Source: JACVRW01 sp038323835
GTDB taxonomy: Bacteria > Actinomycetota > Thermoleophilia > Solirubrobacterales > Thermoleophilaceae
Reading direction: 5' to 3'
Length of the DNA stretch: 64,000 nt
NCBI GenBank assembly: GCA_038323835.1
Contig: JBBQHI010000002.1
Span: forward strand, 62,001 to 126,000
The notes beneath the pieces were generated by a model that saw only the letters and a list, made by a program, of their open reading frames with translations, searched no databases and was not told where the DNA came from. Below, in pieces: positions 1-8,381 of this stretch. The translations under genes were made by a program, and so were the position numbers. The first letter of the stretch is position 1; every line of letters starts with the position of its first letter.

Positions 1-1021
1 GGCCGACCGCGCCCACCAGCAGCAGCGGGCCGAGGATGACCCCCAGGTAGCGCGTGGTCCAGGCGGGCGACACCTGCGACACGAGCCAGGCCACCGCCAG
101 CGTGGCCGCGGCCACCGTGAGACCCGCGATCACCGCGGCGCGCTCCCGGTCCTGCACCTGGCGCTGGAGGATCACCGCGATGCCGGAACCACCCGCGAGC
201 ACGAGCGCCACCGTGGGAGTGCCGCCCCCGAGGAGTGCCTTGGATATCTGAATCGGGGCGCCGAACCGGGGCGAGTTGAGCCAGGGCGCGCCCGTGTGCT
301 GCAGCTGATGGAACAGCGTGGGCAGCCAGGGCAGGTAGAGCACGGCCACGCCGCCGAAGCCGAGCAGCGCGTCCCGCACGAAGCGGCGCCGGTCCTCCGA
401 CACGTACCAGCAGGGGATGAGCGCGGTGAACGCCCCCACGCCGAAGAACAGCCCCCAGTTGTGGGTGTACACGAGCAGCGCGAAGAAGATCACGAACGCG
501 GGCAGGTATGAGCGGCGGCGGAACGCGAACACGTGCAGGAAGGCCGCGGTGGTGAGCAGCGACAGGACCAGCATCAGCGAGTACATGCGGGTCTCTTGCG
601 CGTAGTTGGTCAGAAAGGGGTTGACCGCGCAGAGCGCCGCGCAGGTCAGCCCGGCGCGCCGGCCGAAGAGGCTCCAGCCCGCCCACAGGCCGCTCGGAAT
701 TCCGAGCAGGGCGATGAACATGGAGAGGCTCTGGGTGTCCGCCGGCCCGTTGCCGAACACGTCCATCCAGACGGAGAGGAGCATGTAGTAGAGCGGCGGT
801 GAGCCGTCCACCCGAAGGATGTGCGGGATGTCGAACAGCGGCTGGGACGCGATACCGATCGAGAGACCCTCGTCCATCCACAGGGACTCGCCGAGCGACT
901 TCGTGCGCAGGTAGATCGAGACCGCGAAGCAGACGGCTACGACGGCCGCCGGCAGCAGGAAACCTGCTGCGCGCGGGCCGACACTCGGAAGGGCGCGAGG
1001 GCGCGATGCGACGCTTGCCAC
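1..1021 (-). CDS. GT39-type membrane glycosyltransferase, 3' part outside window
   Basis: Reading the complement from a GTG at 1019-1021 gives an open frame of about 340 residues that runs off the left edge. It begins MASVASRPRAL, then a first hydrophobic segment (FLLPAAVVAVCFAVSIYL), then LWMDEGLS. The acidic DE pair in the first loop after TM1 is the hallmark of GT-C enzymes of the GT39/ArnT type, which move sugars from polyprenyl-phosphate donors on the outer face of the membrane. More Leu/Val-rich membrane segments follow. An in-frame TAG lies just upstream of the GTG, so this start is the first one available. It begins 17 bp after the stop of the next membrane glycosyltransferase and probably shares its transcript. 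The acceptor sugar or protein cannot be read from the sequence. Confidence 0.8.
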   Translation of the reverse strand, partial: MASVASRPRALPSVGPRAAGFLLPAAVVAVCFAVSIYLRTKSLGESLWMDEGLSIGIASQPLFDIPHILRVDGSPPLYYMLLSVWMDVFGNGPADTQSLSMFIALLGIPSGLWAGWSLFGRRAGLTCAALCAVNPFLTNYAQETRMYSLMLVLSLLTTAAFLHVFAFRRRSYLPAFVIFFALLVYTHNWGLFFGVGAFTALIPCWYVSEDRRRFVRDALLGFGGVAVLYLPWLPTLFHQLQHTGAPWLNSPRFGAPIQISKALLGGGTPTVALVLAGGSGIAVILQRQVQDRERAAVIAGLTVAAATLAVAWLVSQVSPAWTTRYLGVILGPLLLVGAVG

Positions 1022-1037
1022 CGGGCGATCCTAGTGA

Positions 1038-2624
1038 TCAGGACGGCGGCGGAGGAGCCGTGGGAGCGTTGGGATCGGCGCGCGGACAGTCGGGCGCGCC
1101 GTGGTCCGGCGGCACCGTGAGGAGGCGCCACTTGCCGCCGGTGGCCACGAGCCGGTAGCGGCCGTCGGTTGGCTTGGTCACGAGCGGGCCGTCGGGCACG
1201 GTCCGGGTGCGGAACACGGCGCCCGGCGGGGGCGTCTCCGCCCAGCCCACCTGGATGCCGTGGAGGTGCAGCTCGTAGGCCACCATCTGCGTCTGGAAGG
1301 GCCCGCTGAACACCCCTCCACAGGACACCAGGGCCTTGCGCCCGCCGGCGTCGTGGATCAGCCCCTTCAGGTCGTGCCAGAGCTGCGCCTCGTGGCGCAG
1401 CCCGCCGGACACCCGGCCGGTGTTGTCGGCCTTCTCCGTGATGTACGGGGAGAACACGGCGAGGCAGAAGAAGAGCGTGGCGGCCGCGGTGATGGGCCCC
1501 GCCCGCGGATCCCGGAATGCCTTCGCCCCCAGCCAGCCCACGCCCTGAACCACGCGCGCGGCCCCGAGGCCGCCGAGGACGCAGCACGCTGCCGTGGCCA
1601 CGATCAGGTAGCGCTCGTTGCCCGCGAACCCGGCCTCGGTCATCGCGGCCACGAGCACGAACCACGCCGCCCCGCCGGCCGCGAGGGCCACCGTGGCGCC
1701 CTCGCGCCGGTGCCGGATCCACTCCACCAGCGCGTAGCCGATGCCGATGATCACCCCGATCTTCACCGGCGCGATCACCACCTTGCGGAAACGGCTGGCG
1801 ATCTCGAGCGCGGGGTGCTCCGCGTACGCGGCGCTGCCGGGGTTCGGGTTGTTGGCCCGCGCCCCGGCGCGGAAGGGGTCGCCCGACCCCCACCACTCGG
1901 GCAGGAACCAGAGGGCGGGAACGAGCGCGCCCAGCAACACCATGCGGAGCCGCAGGCGCGGCTCGGCGAACCAGAGCCAGAGGCAGTAGAGGGCGAGGAA
2001 CGGCCACACCTCGGGGCGCAGCAGCGCGCCCGCCACGCCGAGATAGAGCGTGTGGTCGCGGCGCCCGTCGAGATGCCGCTCGAAGGCCCAGAGCATGAGC
2101 GCGGCCAGCAGCGCCTCGGAGTTGCCGAGGGCGGCGTCGCGTACGAACTTGAAGCTCGAGAAGAGCGCCAGCGCCGAGAACACCCCGGCGAGCACGCCGT
2201 ACCAGCCGCCGCCGATCAGGCGCCGGGCCACCCGGTAGGCCATGACGCAGGCCAGCAGCCCGCCGGCGCGAGCCACCACCAGCCAGAGGTAGGCAGCCGC
2301 GTGGTCCCCGAAGACCGAGAACACCGTGGTGAAGATGATCGGGAGCGGCTTCCACGAGGGCCCGCCGGTGGTGACCAGGTCGAGGTGCGCGATCTCCCGG
2401 CCCCACAGGATCCAGGCCCACGGGTCGTAGGTCGGCGTGGAGGGCAGAACGAGCGTCACGGCGGCGATCACGAGACACGCCGCGATCAGCCCCGGCATCG
2501 AGGTGGCCCGGCGCCAGAGCACCGGCCCGAGCGTGTCCGCGCCCCGCTCGCCGCCCGAGAGGGGACTCGCCAGGCCGGTCTCGCGCCGGCGGAGCGGACG
2601 GAGCTGTGCGGCGGGCGCCCGCAT
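1038..2624 (-). CDS. Multi-pass membrane protein, GT-C glycosyltransferase-like
   Basis: About 528 residues with roughly ten hydrophobic segments. After TM1 comes YDPWAWILWGREIAHLD and then GGPSWKPLP, an arrangement seen in actinobacterial GT-C-like membrane proteins of unknown acceptor. The acidic residue in the first external loop is consistent with a polyprenyl-phosphosugar-dependent transferase. A soluble C-terminal portion of about 130 residues follows the last membrane segment. The ATG at 2622-2624 was chosen because it lies 8 bp after the stop of the upstream gene; an alternative ATG at 2498 would start just before TM1. It is the middle gene of a three-gene minus-strand operon. A role in cell-envelope glycan assembly is inferred from the neighbours. 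Confidence 0.75.
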   Translation of the reverse strand: MRAPAAQLRPLRRRETGLASPLSGGERGADTLGPVLWRRATSMPGLIAACLVIAAVTLVLPSTPTYDPWAWILWGREIAHLDLVTTGGPSWKPLPIIFTTVFSVFGDHAAAYLWLVVARAGGLLACVMAYRVARRLIGGGWYGVLAGVFSALALFSSFKFVRDAALGNSEALLAALMLWAFERHLDGRRDHTLYLGVAGALLRPEVWPFLALYCLWLWFAEPRLRLRMVLLGALVPALWFLPEWWGSGDPFRAGARANNPNPGSAAYAEHPALEIASRFRKVVIAPVKIGVIIGIGYALVEWIRHRREGATVALAAGGAAWFVLVAAMTEAGFAGNERYLIVATAACCVLGGLGAARVVQGVGWLGAKAFRDPRAGPITAAATLFFCLAVFSPYITEKADNTGRVSGGLRHEAQLWHDLKGLIHDAGGRKALVSCGGVFSGPFQTQMVAYELHLHGIQVGWAETPPPGAVFRTRTVPDGPLVTKPTDGRYRLVATGGKWRLLTVPPDHGAPDCPRADPNAPTAPPPPS

Positions 2625-2631
2625 GTGGGGG

Positions 2632-3603
2632 CTAGACGGTCGGTTCCGGGGCGGTGCGCGTCGCGCGGATCGCGTCGCGCACGCGGGCAAACCCGCCGTA
2701 GCGGACGACCAGGAACACGAACCCGACGAGCGTGATGGGCACGAAGAGGATGAAGCGGAGCAGCAGCAGATAGGCGAAGGCGGCCGCCTTGCTTCCCCCG
2801 ATTGCATGAACGCCGTAGGCCACCGCCGCGTCGAATGTGCCGACGTAGCCGGGGGCCGCGGGAATCATCGCGAAGAGATTGGTGAGCGCCACCAGGTAGA
2901 GAGCCCCGGGGGCCGATATGTCCAGCTGGGTGGCATGAGCGAGAGCGAGGTACACGCTGGCCTCGGCCGTCCAGATCAGGAACGACCCGGCCAGCAGGAA
3001 CCCGCCGTCGCGGCTGATCAGCGCCCGCGGCGCCTCGGCCAGCGGGCGAATCCAATCTCGCAAGCGGGTGAGCATTCCCCGGCGTCGCATCAGTTGGAGG
3101 ATGACGGCGCCGACGGCGAGAACCGCGATCGCGATCCCGCCGAAGATCAGCGGCTGCTGGCTCGGGATCGTGGTGTCGCGCAGAACGGCGAACACCACCA
3201 CCACGAGCATCACGCCCAGGGCGATCGCGTCCAGCACGCGCTCGCTCACCACCGTGCCCAGCACCTCGCGCTTGCCGGCGCCGGTGCGGCCCGAGAGGAG
3301 CATCACGCGCATCATCTCCCCGGCCCGGGCCGGCAGCACGTTGTTGCCCATGTAGCCCACCGTGGTGAGCGCGTACGAGTCCGTGCGCGTGGCCTTGATG
3401 CCTGTGAGGTGCAGGATCCGGTGCCAGCGCTCGCCGCGAAGCATTGTGGCCACGGCGTAGAGCCCGAGCGCCGCGACCATCCAGGTGTACGACGCCGTGG
3501 TGTTCGGCAGCTTGGGCGCGTCCTGCTTTGAGGCCCACCAGATCACAGCCGCAAGCGCGACCAGCGACACGATGGCTTGAATCATTGCGAAGCGTCGGTT
3601 CAT
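2632..3603 (-). CDS. LPG-synthase-TM / UPF0104 flippase-like membrane protein
   Basis: This 323-residue protein consists almost wholly of membrane segments: TM1 (AIVSLVALAAVIWW), TM2 around YTWMVAALGLYAVATML, and at least six more. The conserved blocks GYMGNNVLPARAGEMMRV and IPAAPGYVGTFDAAVAYG match the lysylphosphatidylglycerol-synthase transmembrane family (PF03706), often called flippase-like. Members without the soluble aminoacyltransferase domain, such as this one, are often found next to glycosyltransferases and are thought to move or handle lipid-linked intermediates. The open frame extends upstream to 4080, but that part lies over the divergent GH2 gene, so the ATG at 3601-3603 is taken. 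It is the first gene of the leftward operon with two GT-C proteins. Confidence 0.85.
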   Translation of the reverse strand: MNRRFAMIQAIVSLVALAAVIWWASKQDAPKLPNTTASYTWMVAALGLYAVATMLRGERWHRILHLTGIKATRTDSYALTTVGYMGNNVLPARAGEMMRVMLLSGRTGAGKREVLGTVVSERVLDAIALGVMLVVVVFAVLRDTTIPSQQPLIFGGIAIAVLAVGAVILQLMRRRGMLTRLRDWIRPLAEAPRALISRDGGFLLAGSFLIWTAEASVYLALAHATQLDISAPGALYLVALTNLFAMIPAAPGYVGTFDAAVAYGVHAIGGSKAAAFAYLLLLRFILFVPITLVGFVFLVVRYGGFARVRDAIRATRTAPEPTV

Positions 3604-3786
3604 GGGACGTTCTCGGTGCCCGGACACTTCTCGATCGGGCGTGGAGCTGCGCAGCCGCCACCGGCCGCGGGGAGCCGATCGGCGGGCTTCACGGTAGCAG
3701 TCGCCACCGCGCCCAGGGAACCATGCTTCCCTTCTTTCCCGCGATTCCGGTGGACCACGCTTGTACCCTCCTCGCCGCCCTCCGCT

Positions 3787-5790
3787 GTGCGCCGCCTCCG
3801 ACTCATCCCCCTGGCTTTCCTCGCCGCCCTCGCGGTGCTGCCGGCATCCGCCGCCGCGCAGGCTCCCGTGCCCGCGCCACCGGCCACCCCGGTCCCACCA
3901 CCTCCCGCGCTCGAAGTTCAGATGCCGAGCAAGAAGCTGCTCGTCCGGGAAGGCCAGGACGGGCGGCTCCTTCTGGGCGGGCGCTGGTACTTCCGGCAGG
4001 ACGACCCGCTGGCCGGCGAGACCTCGGGCTGGTACGCCCAGCGCGACCTCACGGGCTGGAGCGCCATCCGAGTCCCGCACAGCTGGAACGCCACCGACCT
4101 CACGCAGAACCGCCCCACCTGGGGCTGGTACCGCAAGGAGTTCCGGCTGCCCAAGGACTCGAAGGGGCTGAAGCGGGCCTGGAAGATCCGCTTCGAGGGC
4201 TCGAACTACCGCACCACCGTCTGGCTGAACGGCAGGAAGATCGGCGGCTTCGCCGGCTACTTCCCGTTCGAGCTCGACCTCGAGGGCCTCCGTGCGGGAC
4301 GCAACAGCCTCGTGGTGCGGGTGTCCACGCTACGCAGCCGCACCGACCTGACCCACTGGCGGCCCGCGGCCTTCAACGGCTACGGCACGGGCGGATGGTG
4401 GAACTCAGGCGGACTGCTGCGCGAGGTCTACGTGCGCCCGGTGGACACCGTGGACGTGGAGCGGGTCCAGGCCCTCCCCCGTCTTCGGAGGCTCGGCGGG
4501 CCGGCTCGCGTGGAGGTGCGCACGACGCTTCGCAACCTGACCGCGAAGGACCGCAACGTCGCGCTCGCGCTCCACCTGACCGGCCAGGGCGAGGACCGGC
4601 GTATCGAGACGCGGCCCGAGACGGTGCCCGCCGGCGGCCATCGCCTGCTCGTGACCCGCGTGACGATCCCGGAGCCCAAGCTGTGGCAGCCCGGGCGCCC
4701 CGCGCTCTACGGGCTCAGCGTGTCCGGGGATCTGGAGATGAAGGCCAAGCACCGCAGGGACCCGGACCCGCCCCCCCGGCGCGTGGGCACCTACCGCCTG
4801 AGCTTCGGTGTCAAGAAGCTCGAGTCGCGACAGGGCGTGCTCTACCTGAACGGCCGGCGCCTCAACCTGCGCGGCGCCAGCGTGCACGAGGACGACATCA
4901 ACGAGGGGGCGGCCCTGTCACCGGCCACGCGCTCGTATCTGCTGCGCCGCCTGCGGGACCTCGGCGCCACCGTCACGCGATCCCACTACCCCCTCCATCC
5001 CGCGTTCATCGAGGCGCTCGACCGGATGGGAATCCTCTACTGGGTGGACGCTCCGGTGTACCAGCTGCCCAACAGCTTCTTCGACACCCCGGGCGTCCAC
5101 GACTCGGCCATCCGGGCCGTCCGGGCGACGGTGAACTCGAACGTGAACCACGCCTCGATCTTCACCTGGTCGCTGGCCAACGAGCCGGCCGGCAACCGCC
5201 CCGAGCTGGGCGTGGTGGGAGTGGGCCTCGACGCCTACATCCGCGACGCCGCCGCGGCAGCCCGGGAGATCGACGACACGCGGCTTATCGCCATCGATCG
5301 CCAGTCGCGAGTGGGCGAGCCGGTCGACGTTCCGGCGTACCAATACCTCGACGTGCTCGGCGTGAACGAGTACTTCGGCTGGTACGCCTCCTACCGCGCC
5401 GACCTCGTGCGCCCACCCACCACCACGGCTGAGCTCGGGCCCTACCTGGATCAGCTCCACGCGGCGAACCCTGACCTCCCGCTGGCGATCACGGAGTTCG
5501 GAGCCGAGGCGTCGCGCGACGGGCTCGAGCAGCAGCCCGGCACCTACCAGTTCCAGACCCGCTACGTGCTCGACCACCAGGCCATTCAGGCCTCCAAGCG
5601 CTACGTCGCCGGCTCAATCGTGTGGGCCCTCCGGGACTTCCGCGTGGAGCCGACCTGGACGGGAGGCGCGCCCGCTGCGTACGCCACCCCGCCGTGGCAC
5701 AACAAGAGCCTCATAGACGAGACCAACAGGCGCAAGCCGGTGTACTTCGCGCTCAAGAAGCGCTGGCGGCACACCCACCCCCTCCGCTGA
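3787..5790 (+). CDS. Secreted glycoside hydrolase family 2 protein (beta-galactosidase/glucuronidase-like)
   Basis: From the GTG at 3787 the protein has 667 residues. It starts with a typical Sec signal (RRLRLIPLAFLAALAVLPASAAAQA) and then a Pro-rich linker, so export is likely. A jelly-roll sugar-binding domain spans about residues 55-190 (GWYRKEF; YRTTVWLNGRKIG), an Ig-like domain about 215-325, and the TIM barrel the rest. The GH2 acid/base Glu sits in WSLANEPAG (E466) and the nucleophile Glu in ITEFGAEAS (E570), so the enzyme should be active. Bond and sugar specificity are not readable. A longer frame opens at 3577, but its start lies inside the divergent gene and puts about 70 residues before the signal peptide, which argues for the GTG. 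Confidence 0.9.
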   Translation: MRRLRLIPLAFLAALAVLPASAAAQAPVPAPPATPVPPPPALEVQMPSKKLLVREGQDGRLLLGGRWYFRQDDPLAGETSGWYAQRDLTGWSAIRVPHSWNATDLTQNRPTWGWYRKEFRLPKDSKGLKRAWKIRFEGSNYRTTVWLNGRKIGGFAGYFPFELDLEGLRAGRNSLVVRVSTLRSRTDLTHWRPAAFNGYGTGGWWNSGGLLREVYVRPVDTVDVERVQALPRLRRLGGPARVEVRTTLRNLTAKDRNVALALHLTGQGEDRRIETRPETVPAGGHRLLVTRVTIPEPKLWQPGRPALYGLSVSGDLEMKAKHRRDPDPPPRRVGTYRLSFGVKKLESRQGVLYLNGRRLNLRGASVHEDDINEGAALSPATRSYLLRRLRDLGATVTRSHYPLHPAFIEALDRMGILYWVDAPVYQLPNSFFDTPGVHDSAIRAVRATVNSNVNHASIFTWSLANEPAGNRPELGVVGVGLDAYIRDAAAAAREIDDTRLIAIDRQSRVGEPVDVPAYQYLDVLGVNEYFGWYASYRADLVRPPTTTAELGPYLDQLHAANPDLPLAITEFGAEASRDGLEQQPGTYQFQTRYVLDHQAIQASKRYVAGSIVWALRDFRVEPTWTGGAPAAYATPPWHNKSLIDETNRRKPVYFALKKRWRHTHPLR

Positions 5791-6179
5791 TGACATGGCT
5801 CCGCCCACTAGCCTGCCCGGCCGTGAAGCAAGGTCTCGTCCTCGTCGCACTCGGCCTCGCCGTGCTCCCTGGATGCGCGATCGGGTCCAGTGACGGATCG
5901 GGGAACGCCGACGACTCCGACAAGCAGGCGGTGGCGCTCGAGTGCCTGACGAAGGACAAGAGCCTGGACGCGCGCGTCGACGGCGACCAAGCGATCTTCG
6001 TCGGCAATGAGAAGACCGGGCCCCGCATCGTCTTCTACCTCACGAGCGGAGAGGCGGAGGCGCGCCAGTTCGAGGGCGACGCCGAGGGCTCCGAGCAGAT
6101 CGGCAGCGCGCTCCTGTTCGTACGGGAGGGCTCCGACGACGTCCTGAACGACGTGGAGTCCTGCCTCGGCGACCTCTGA
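5790..6179 (+). CDS. Small putative lipoprotein
   Basis: 129 residues with no family I recognise. The N-terminus has a hydrophobic stretch GLVLVALGLAVLPGC, in which LPGC fits a lipobox, so signal peptidase II cleavage before Cys and lipid anchoring outside the membrane are likely. The mature part is acidic and holds two further Cys (VALECLTKD and VESCLGDL) that could form a disulfide. The ATG overlaps the GH2 stop by one base, suggesting coupled translation with the secreted glycosidase. A GTG at 5823 would give a shorter and more typical lipoprotein signal and is a real alternative. A palindromic 3' element follows the stop. Confidence 0.7.
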   Translation: MTWLRPLACPAVKQGLVLVALGLAVLPGCAIGSSDGSGNADDSDKQAVALECLTKDKSLDARVDGDQAIFVGNEKTGPRIVFYLTSGEAEARQFEGDAEGSEQIGSALLFVREGSDDVLNDVESCLGDL

Positions 6180-6206
6180 CGGGTCCCCCGAGGGACCATG
6201 CCCAGG

Positions 6207-6252
6207 GAGGAGCGGAGCCCGATCGTCGATCGGGCGAGCACCGGACCATGTC
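6207..6252 (+). repeat. Palindromic 3' element, copy A
   Basis: Contains the perfect palindrome CCCGATCG-T-CGATCGGG (6218-6234), preceded by GGAGGAGCGGAG and followed by CGAGCACCGGACCATGTC. The same modules recur at six other places in this window. This copy lies 28 bp after the lipoprotein stop and ends just before the 3' end of the convergent sulfatase gene. An RNA hairpin of 8 bp could form on either strand. No T-run follows, so it is not a classical intrinsic terminator. Confidence 0.8.
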
Positions 6253-6254
6253 TC

Positions 6255-8381
6255 TCAGATGCCGCCGAGGCGCGTGAGCGATCCGCTCGGCGACACCTCG
6301 AAGAGGTCGAGCCGGTTGCGCCCGCGGCGCAGGGACGACTCCGGGATCATCACCGAGAAGAACTCGCCGTCCTCGCCCTGGGCGAGCGTGAACGTGTTCC
6401 CCACGGCAGCGATCCGGCCGTTCACCGCCAGCGCGATGTCGCGTCCCGGGGTGCCGCCGCTCAGCCTGCCGACGGGGTGCGTGGGCCCGTAGTCCGAGCG
6501 CGGGTTCACGTTCGCGTACTCGGACGCGCCCTCGATCTCCACCGAGCCCTTACCTCCGCCCACGGGCACACCCCGCCCGAGCAGCTCCTGGTGCGGGCCG
6601 ATCCGGTAGAGACGCCCGGGGCCGTCCGCGCCGGTGCCGAACAGGCGGAGGTTGCGCTCGCGAACGCGCCGCTTGGCCGCCTCGAAGCCGGCCACCGGAA
6701 AATGCATCGTTTTGAACGTTTTGCGCTGGAGGATCCGCAGGGTTCGCCGGTTCTGCACCACCGGGCTTAGGGCCGAGTGCCCGTCCATCTTCACCTTCGG
6801 CTTCAGGTGCAGGAGGTCGAAGATCGTGGGCAGGATGTCGATCGTCTCCACGTAGGCGTCGTTCACCCGGCCCTTCTCCTGGTTGGGGGCCTTGATGAAG
6901 AGCGGGATGGGCGCGATCTCGCCGTAGTTCTTGGCGTCAAGCGTGCGGCGGTCGCGGCGGCCCTTCAAGAAGGCCACGCCGTGGTCCGCGGCCACCACGA
7001 TCAGGGACTGGTCCCACAGCCCCTCGCGCTTGAGGTGGCGCCACAGCTCCTGGAGGAGCAGGTCGGCGAAGCCTGTCTGGAGGAAGTGGCGCTGAAGCAG
7101 CACGTCGAGCTGCCCCTGGTCGTTGTAGGACTGGTTCGACATCCCCGGTATAGCGTCGTTGGGCGGCTTGCGGTACCGGCGCCCGTCAGGCAGGAACTGC
7201 CAGGGCACGTGCGGCATGAGCGTGTGCTTGAAGTTCAGGCTGGGACGGCGGCCCTTCTTGATGTCCGCGATCCAGTCCTCGAAGCGGGCGCGCCGGCCGC
7301 CGGCGAGGTTGGTCCGGGTGTGACTCTTGTTGCCGGCGCTGCTGCTCGATCCGCCCCCGCTGCCCCCGCTACCGCCGAAGTCGCCCCAGTTGTCGGATAC
7401 CGAGTTGAGGTCGGCCTCGATGCCGGGCGGCGACACCACGTGCAGCCATACGAGCCCGAGGTCCGCGCCCATGGAGGACAGGCGGTCGCCGTAGGGCTCG
7501 TCGGGGCGAGAGTTCTTGCAGAGGTCGCGTGAGCAGACCGAGGTGGCCTCCTCGGACACGTTCAGCCGGTGCGTCTTGGCGAACAGCGAGAAGATGCTGT
7601 TCGGGTGGTCGGCCGAGATCGGCAGTCGGTCCTTCCGCGGGAGGTCTCCGTCCATGATCGCCGGCTGGGCGCGCTCGGTGGAGTCGTAGACCGTGTAGGC
7701 GTTCTTGAACCACGTGGCGTTGCGCGCCAGCTCGGCAAAGCCCGGGTAGCGCTTGGTGTCCAGGCGGTCCTGCCCGTCCACCAGCGTGTTCGACGGCAGC
7801 TCGTCCAGAAGCACCACCACGATCGGGGCCTGCGTGACGCCGCCGATGGTGCGGGCGCCCGCCTCGTCGGGGAAGGCCAGCTTGGACACCGGGGAACCCA
7901 CGAGGAACAGGAGCAGGAACACCAGCGGCGCCGGCGAGAGGATGTTCAGGAAGGAGCGCAGCGGCTCCGCCCTGGCGTACAGCGCGGCGAGCGCGAGCCC
8001 CACGGCCACCGCCAGGCCGATCAGCAGGCCGTCCGAGACATCGATCGACTTCTTCAGCGCCTGTCCGGCGATCAGCGTGACCAGCGTGGCGAGGAACAAC
8101 AGGTGCACGCCCTGGAACACCCGGCGCCCGGCCAGGCTGAACAGCAGCTCGATCCCCAGCAGAACCAGCGGCGGGAGCACCACCAGGAGGACCGAGAAGG
8201 AGATGATGTCGAAGCCCGACGACCCGCGGGCGGCGAAGAACTCCGGGTTGTCACCCAGGAGGTCGAACAGCGGCTGGGCGACGGCGAAGGTCCAGAGAAC
8301 GCCGAGGTTGAGCAGGTGCCACATGGCCTCCTTCGCCGGCGCCCGCTCCGGGCGCGGTGAGACCCCTCCCTCGCCGGCCAT
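6255..8381 (-). CDS. Membrane-anchored sulfatase/alkaline-phosphatase-fold protein (LTA-synthase-like layout)
   Basis: 708 residues. Five hydrophobic segments fill roughly residues 20-170, followed by a large sulfatase-type catalytic domain (PF00884 fold) and about 150 C-terminal residues. Metal and nucleophile candidates are visible: APIVVVLLDELP (Asp/Glu), DSTERAQPAIMDGDLP (possible Thr nucleophile) and VVAADHGVAF (Asp-His). There is no CxPxR sulfatase motif for formylglycine, so phospho-group transfer or hydrolysis is more likely than sulfate ester cleavage. A Ser/Gly tract interrupts the catalytic domain. The ATG at 8379-8381 overlaps the methyltransferase stop as TGATG, so it is translated with that gene. 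Modification of a surface polymer is inferred. Confidence 0.8.
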   Translation of the reverse strand: MAGEGGVSPRPERAPAKEAMWHLLNLGVLWTFAVAQPLFDLLGDNPEFFAARGSSGFDIISFSVLLVVLPPLVLLGIELLFSLAGRRVFQGVHLLFLATLVTLIAGQALKKSIDVSDGLLIGLAVAVGLALAALYARAEPLRSFLNILSPAPLVFLLLFLVGSPVSKLAFPDEAGARTIGGVTQAPIVVVLLDELPSNTLVDGQDRLDTKRYPGFAELARNATWFKNAYTVYDSTERAQPAIMDGDLPRKDRLPISADHPNSIFSLFAKTHRLNVSEEATSVCSRDLCKNSRPDEPYGDRLSSMGADLGLVWLHVVSPPGIEADLNSVSDNWGDFGGSGGSGGGSSSSAGNKSHTRTNLAGGRRARFEDWIADIKKGRRPSLNFKHTLMPHVPWQFLPDGRRYRKPPNDAIPGMSNQSYNDQGQLDVLLQRHFLQTGFADLLLQELWRHLKREGLWDQSLIVVAADHGVAFLKGRRDRRTLDAKNYGEIAPIPLFIKAPNQEKGRVNDAYVETIDILPTIFDLLHLKPKVKMDGHSALSPVVQNRRTLRILQRKTFKTMHFPVAGFEAAKRRVRERNLRLFGTGADGPGRLYRIGPHQELLGRGVPVGGGKGSVEIEGASEYANVNPRSDYGPTHPVGRLSGGTPGRDIALAVNGRIAAVGNTFTLAQGEDGEFFSVMIPESSLRRGRNRLDLFEVSPSGSLTRLGGI

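Noticed and set aside
937..2478. Long minus-strand frame rich in Arg/Gly
   Set aside because: Shadow of the GT-C gene in the next frame; composition (Arg, Gly, Pro, Ala) is typical of high-GC antisense or shifted frames.
1101..2735. 544-codon plus-strand frame opposite the GT-C gene
   Set aside because: His/Glu/Arg-rich antisense frame with no motif; the minus strand encodes a clear membrane protein.
3444..5432. 662-codon plus-strand frame
   Set aside because: Out-of-phase with the GH2 gene, whose frame holds the catalytic motifs and signal peptide.
6207..6252. Intrinsic terminator
   Set aside because: A perfect stem is present but no T-run follows on either strand; described as a repeat element instead.
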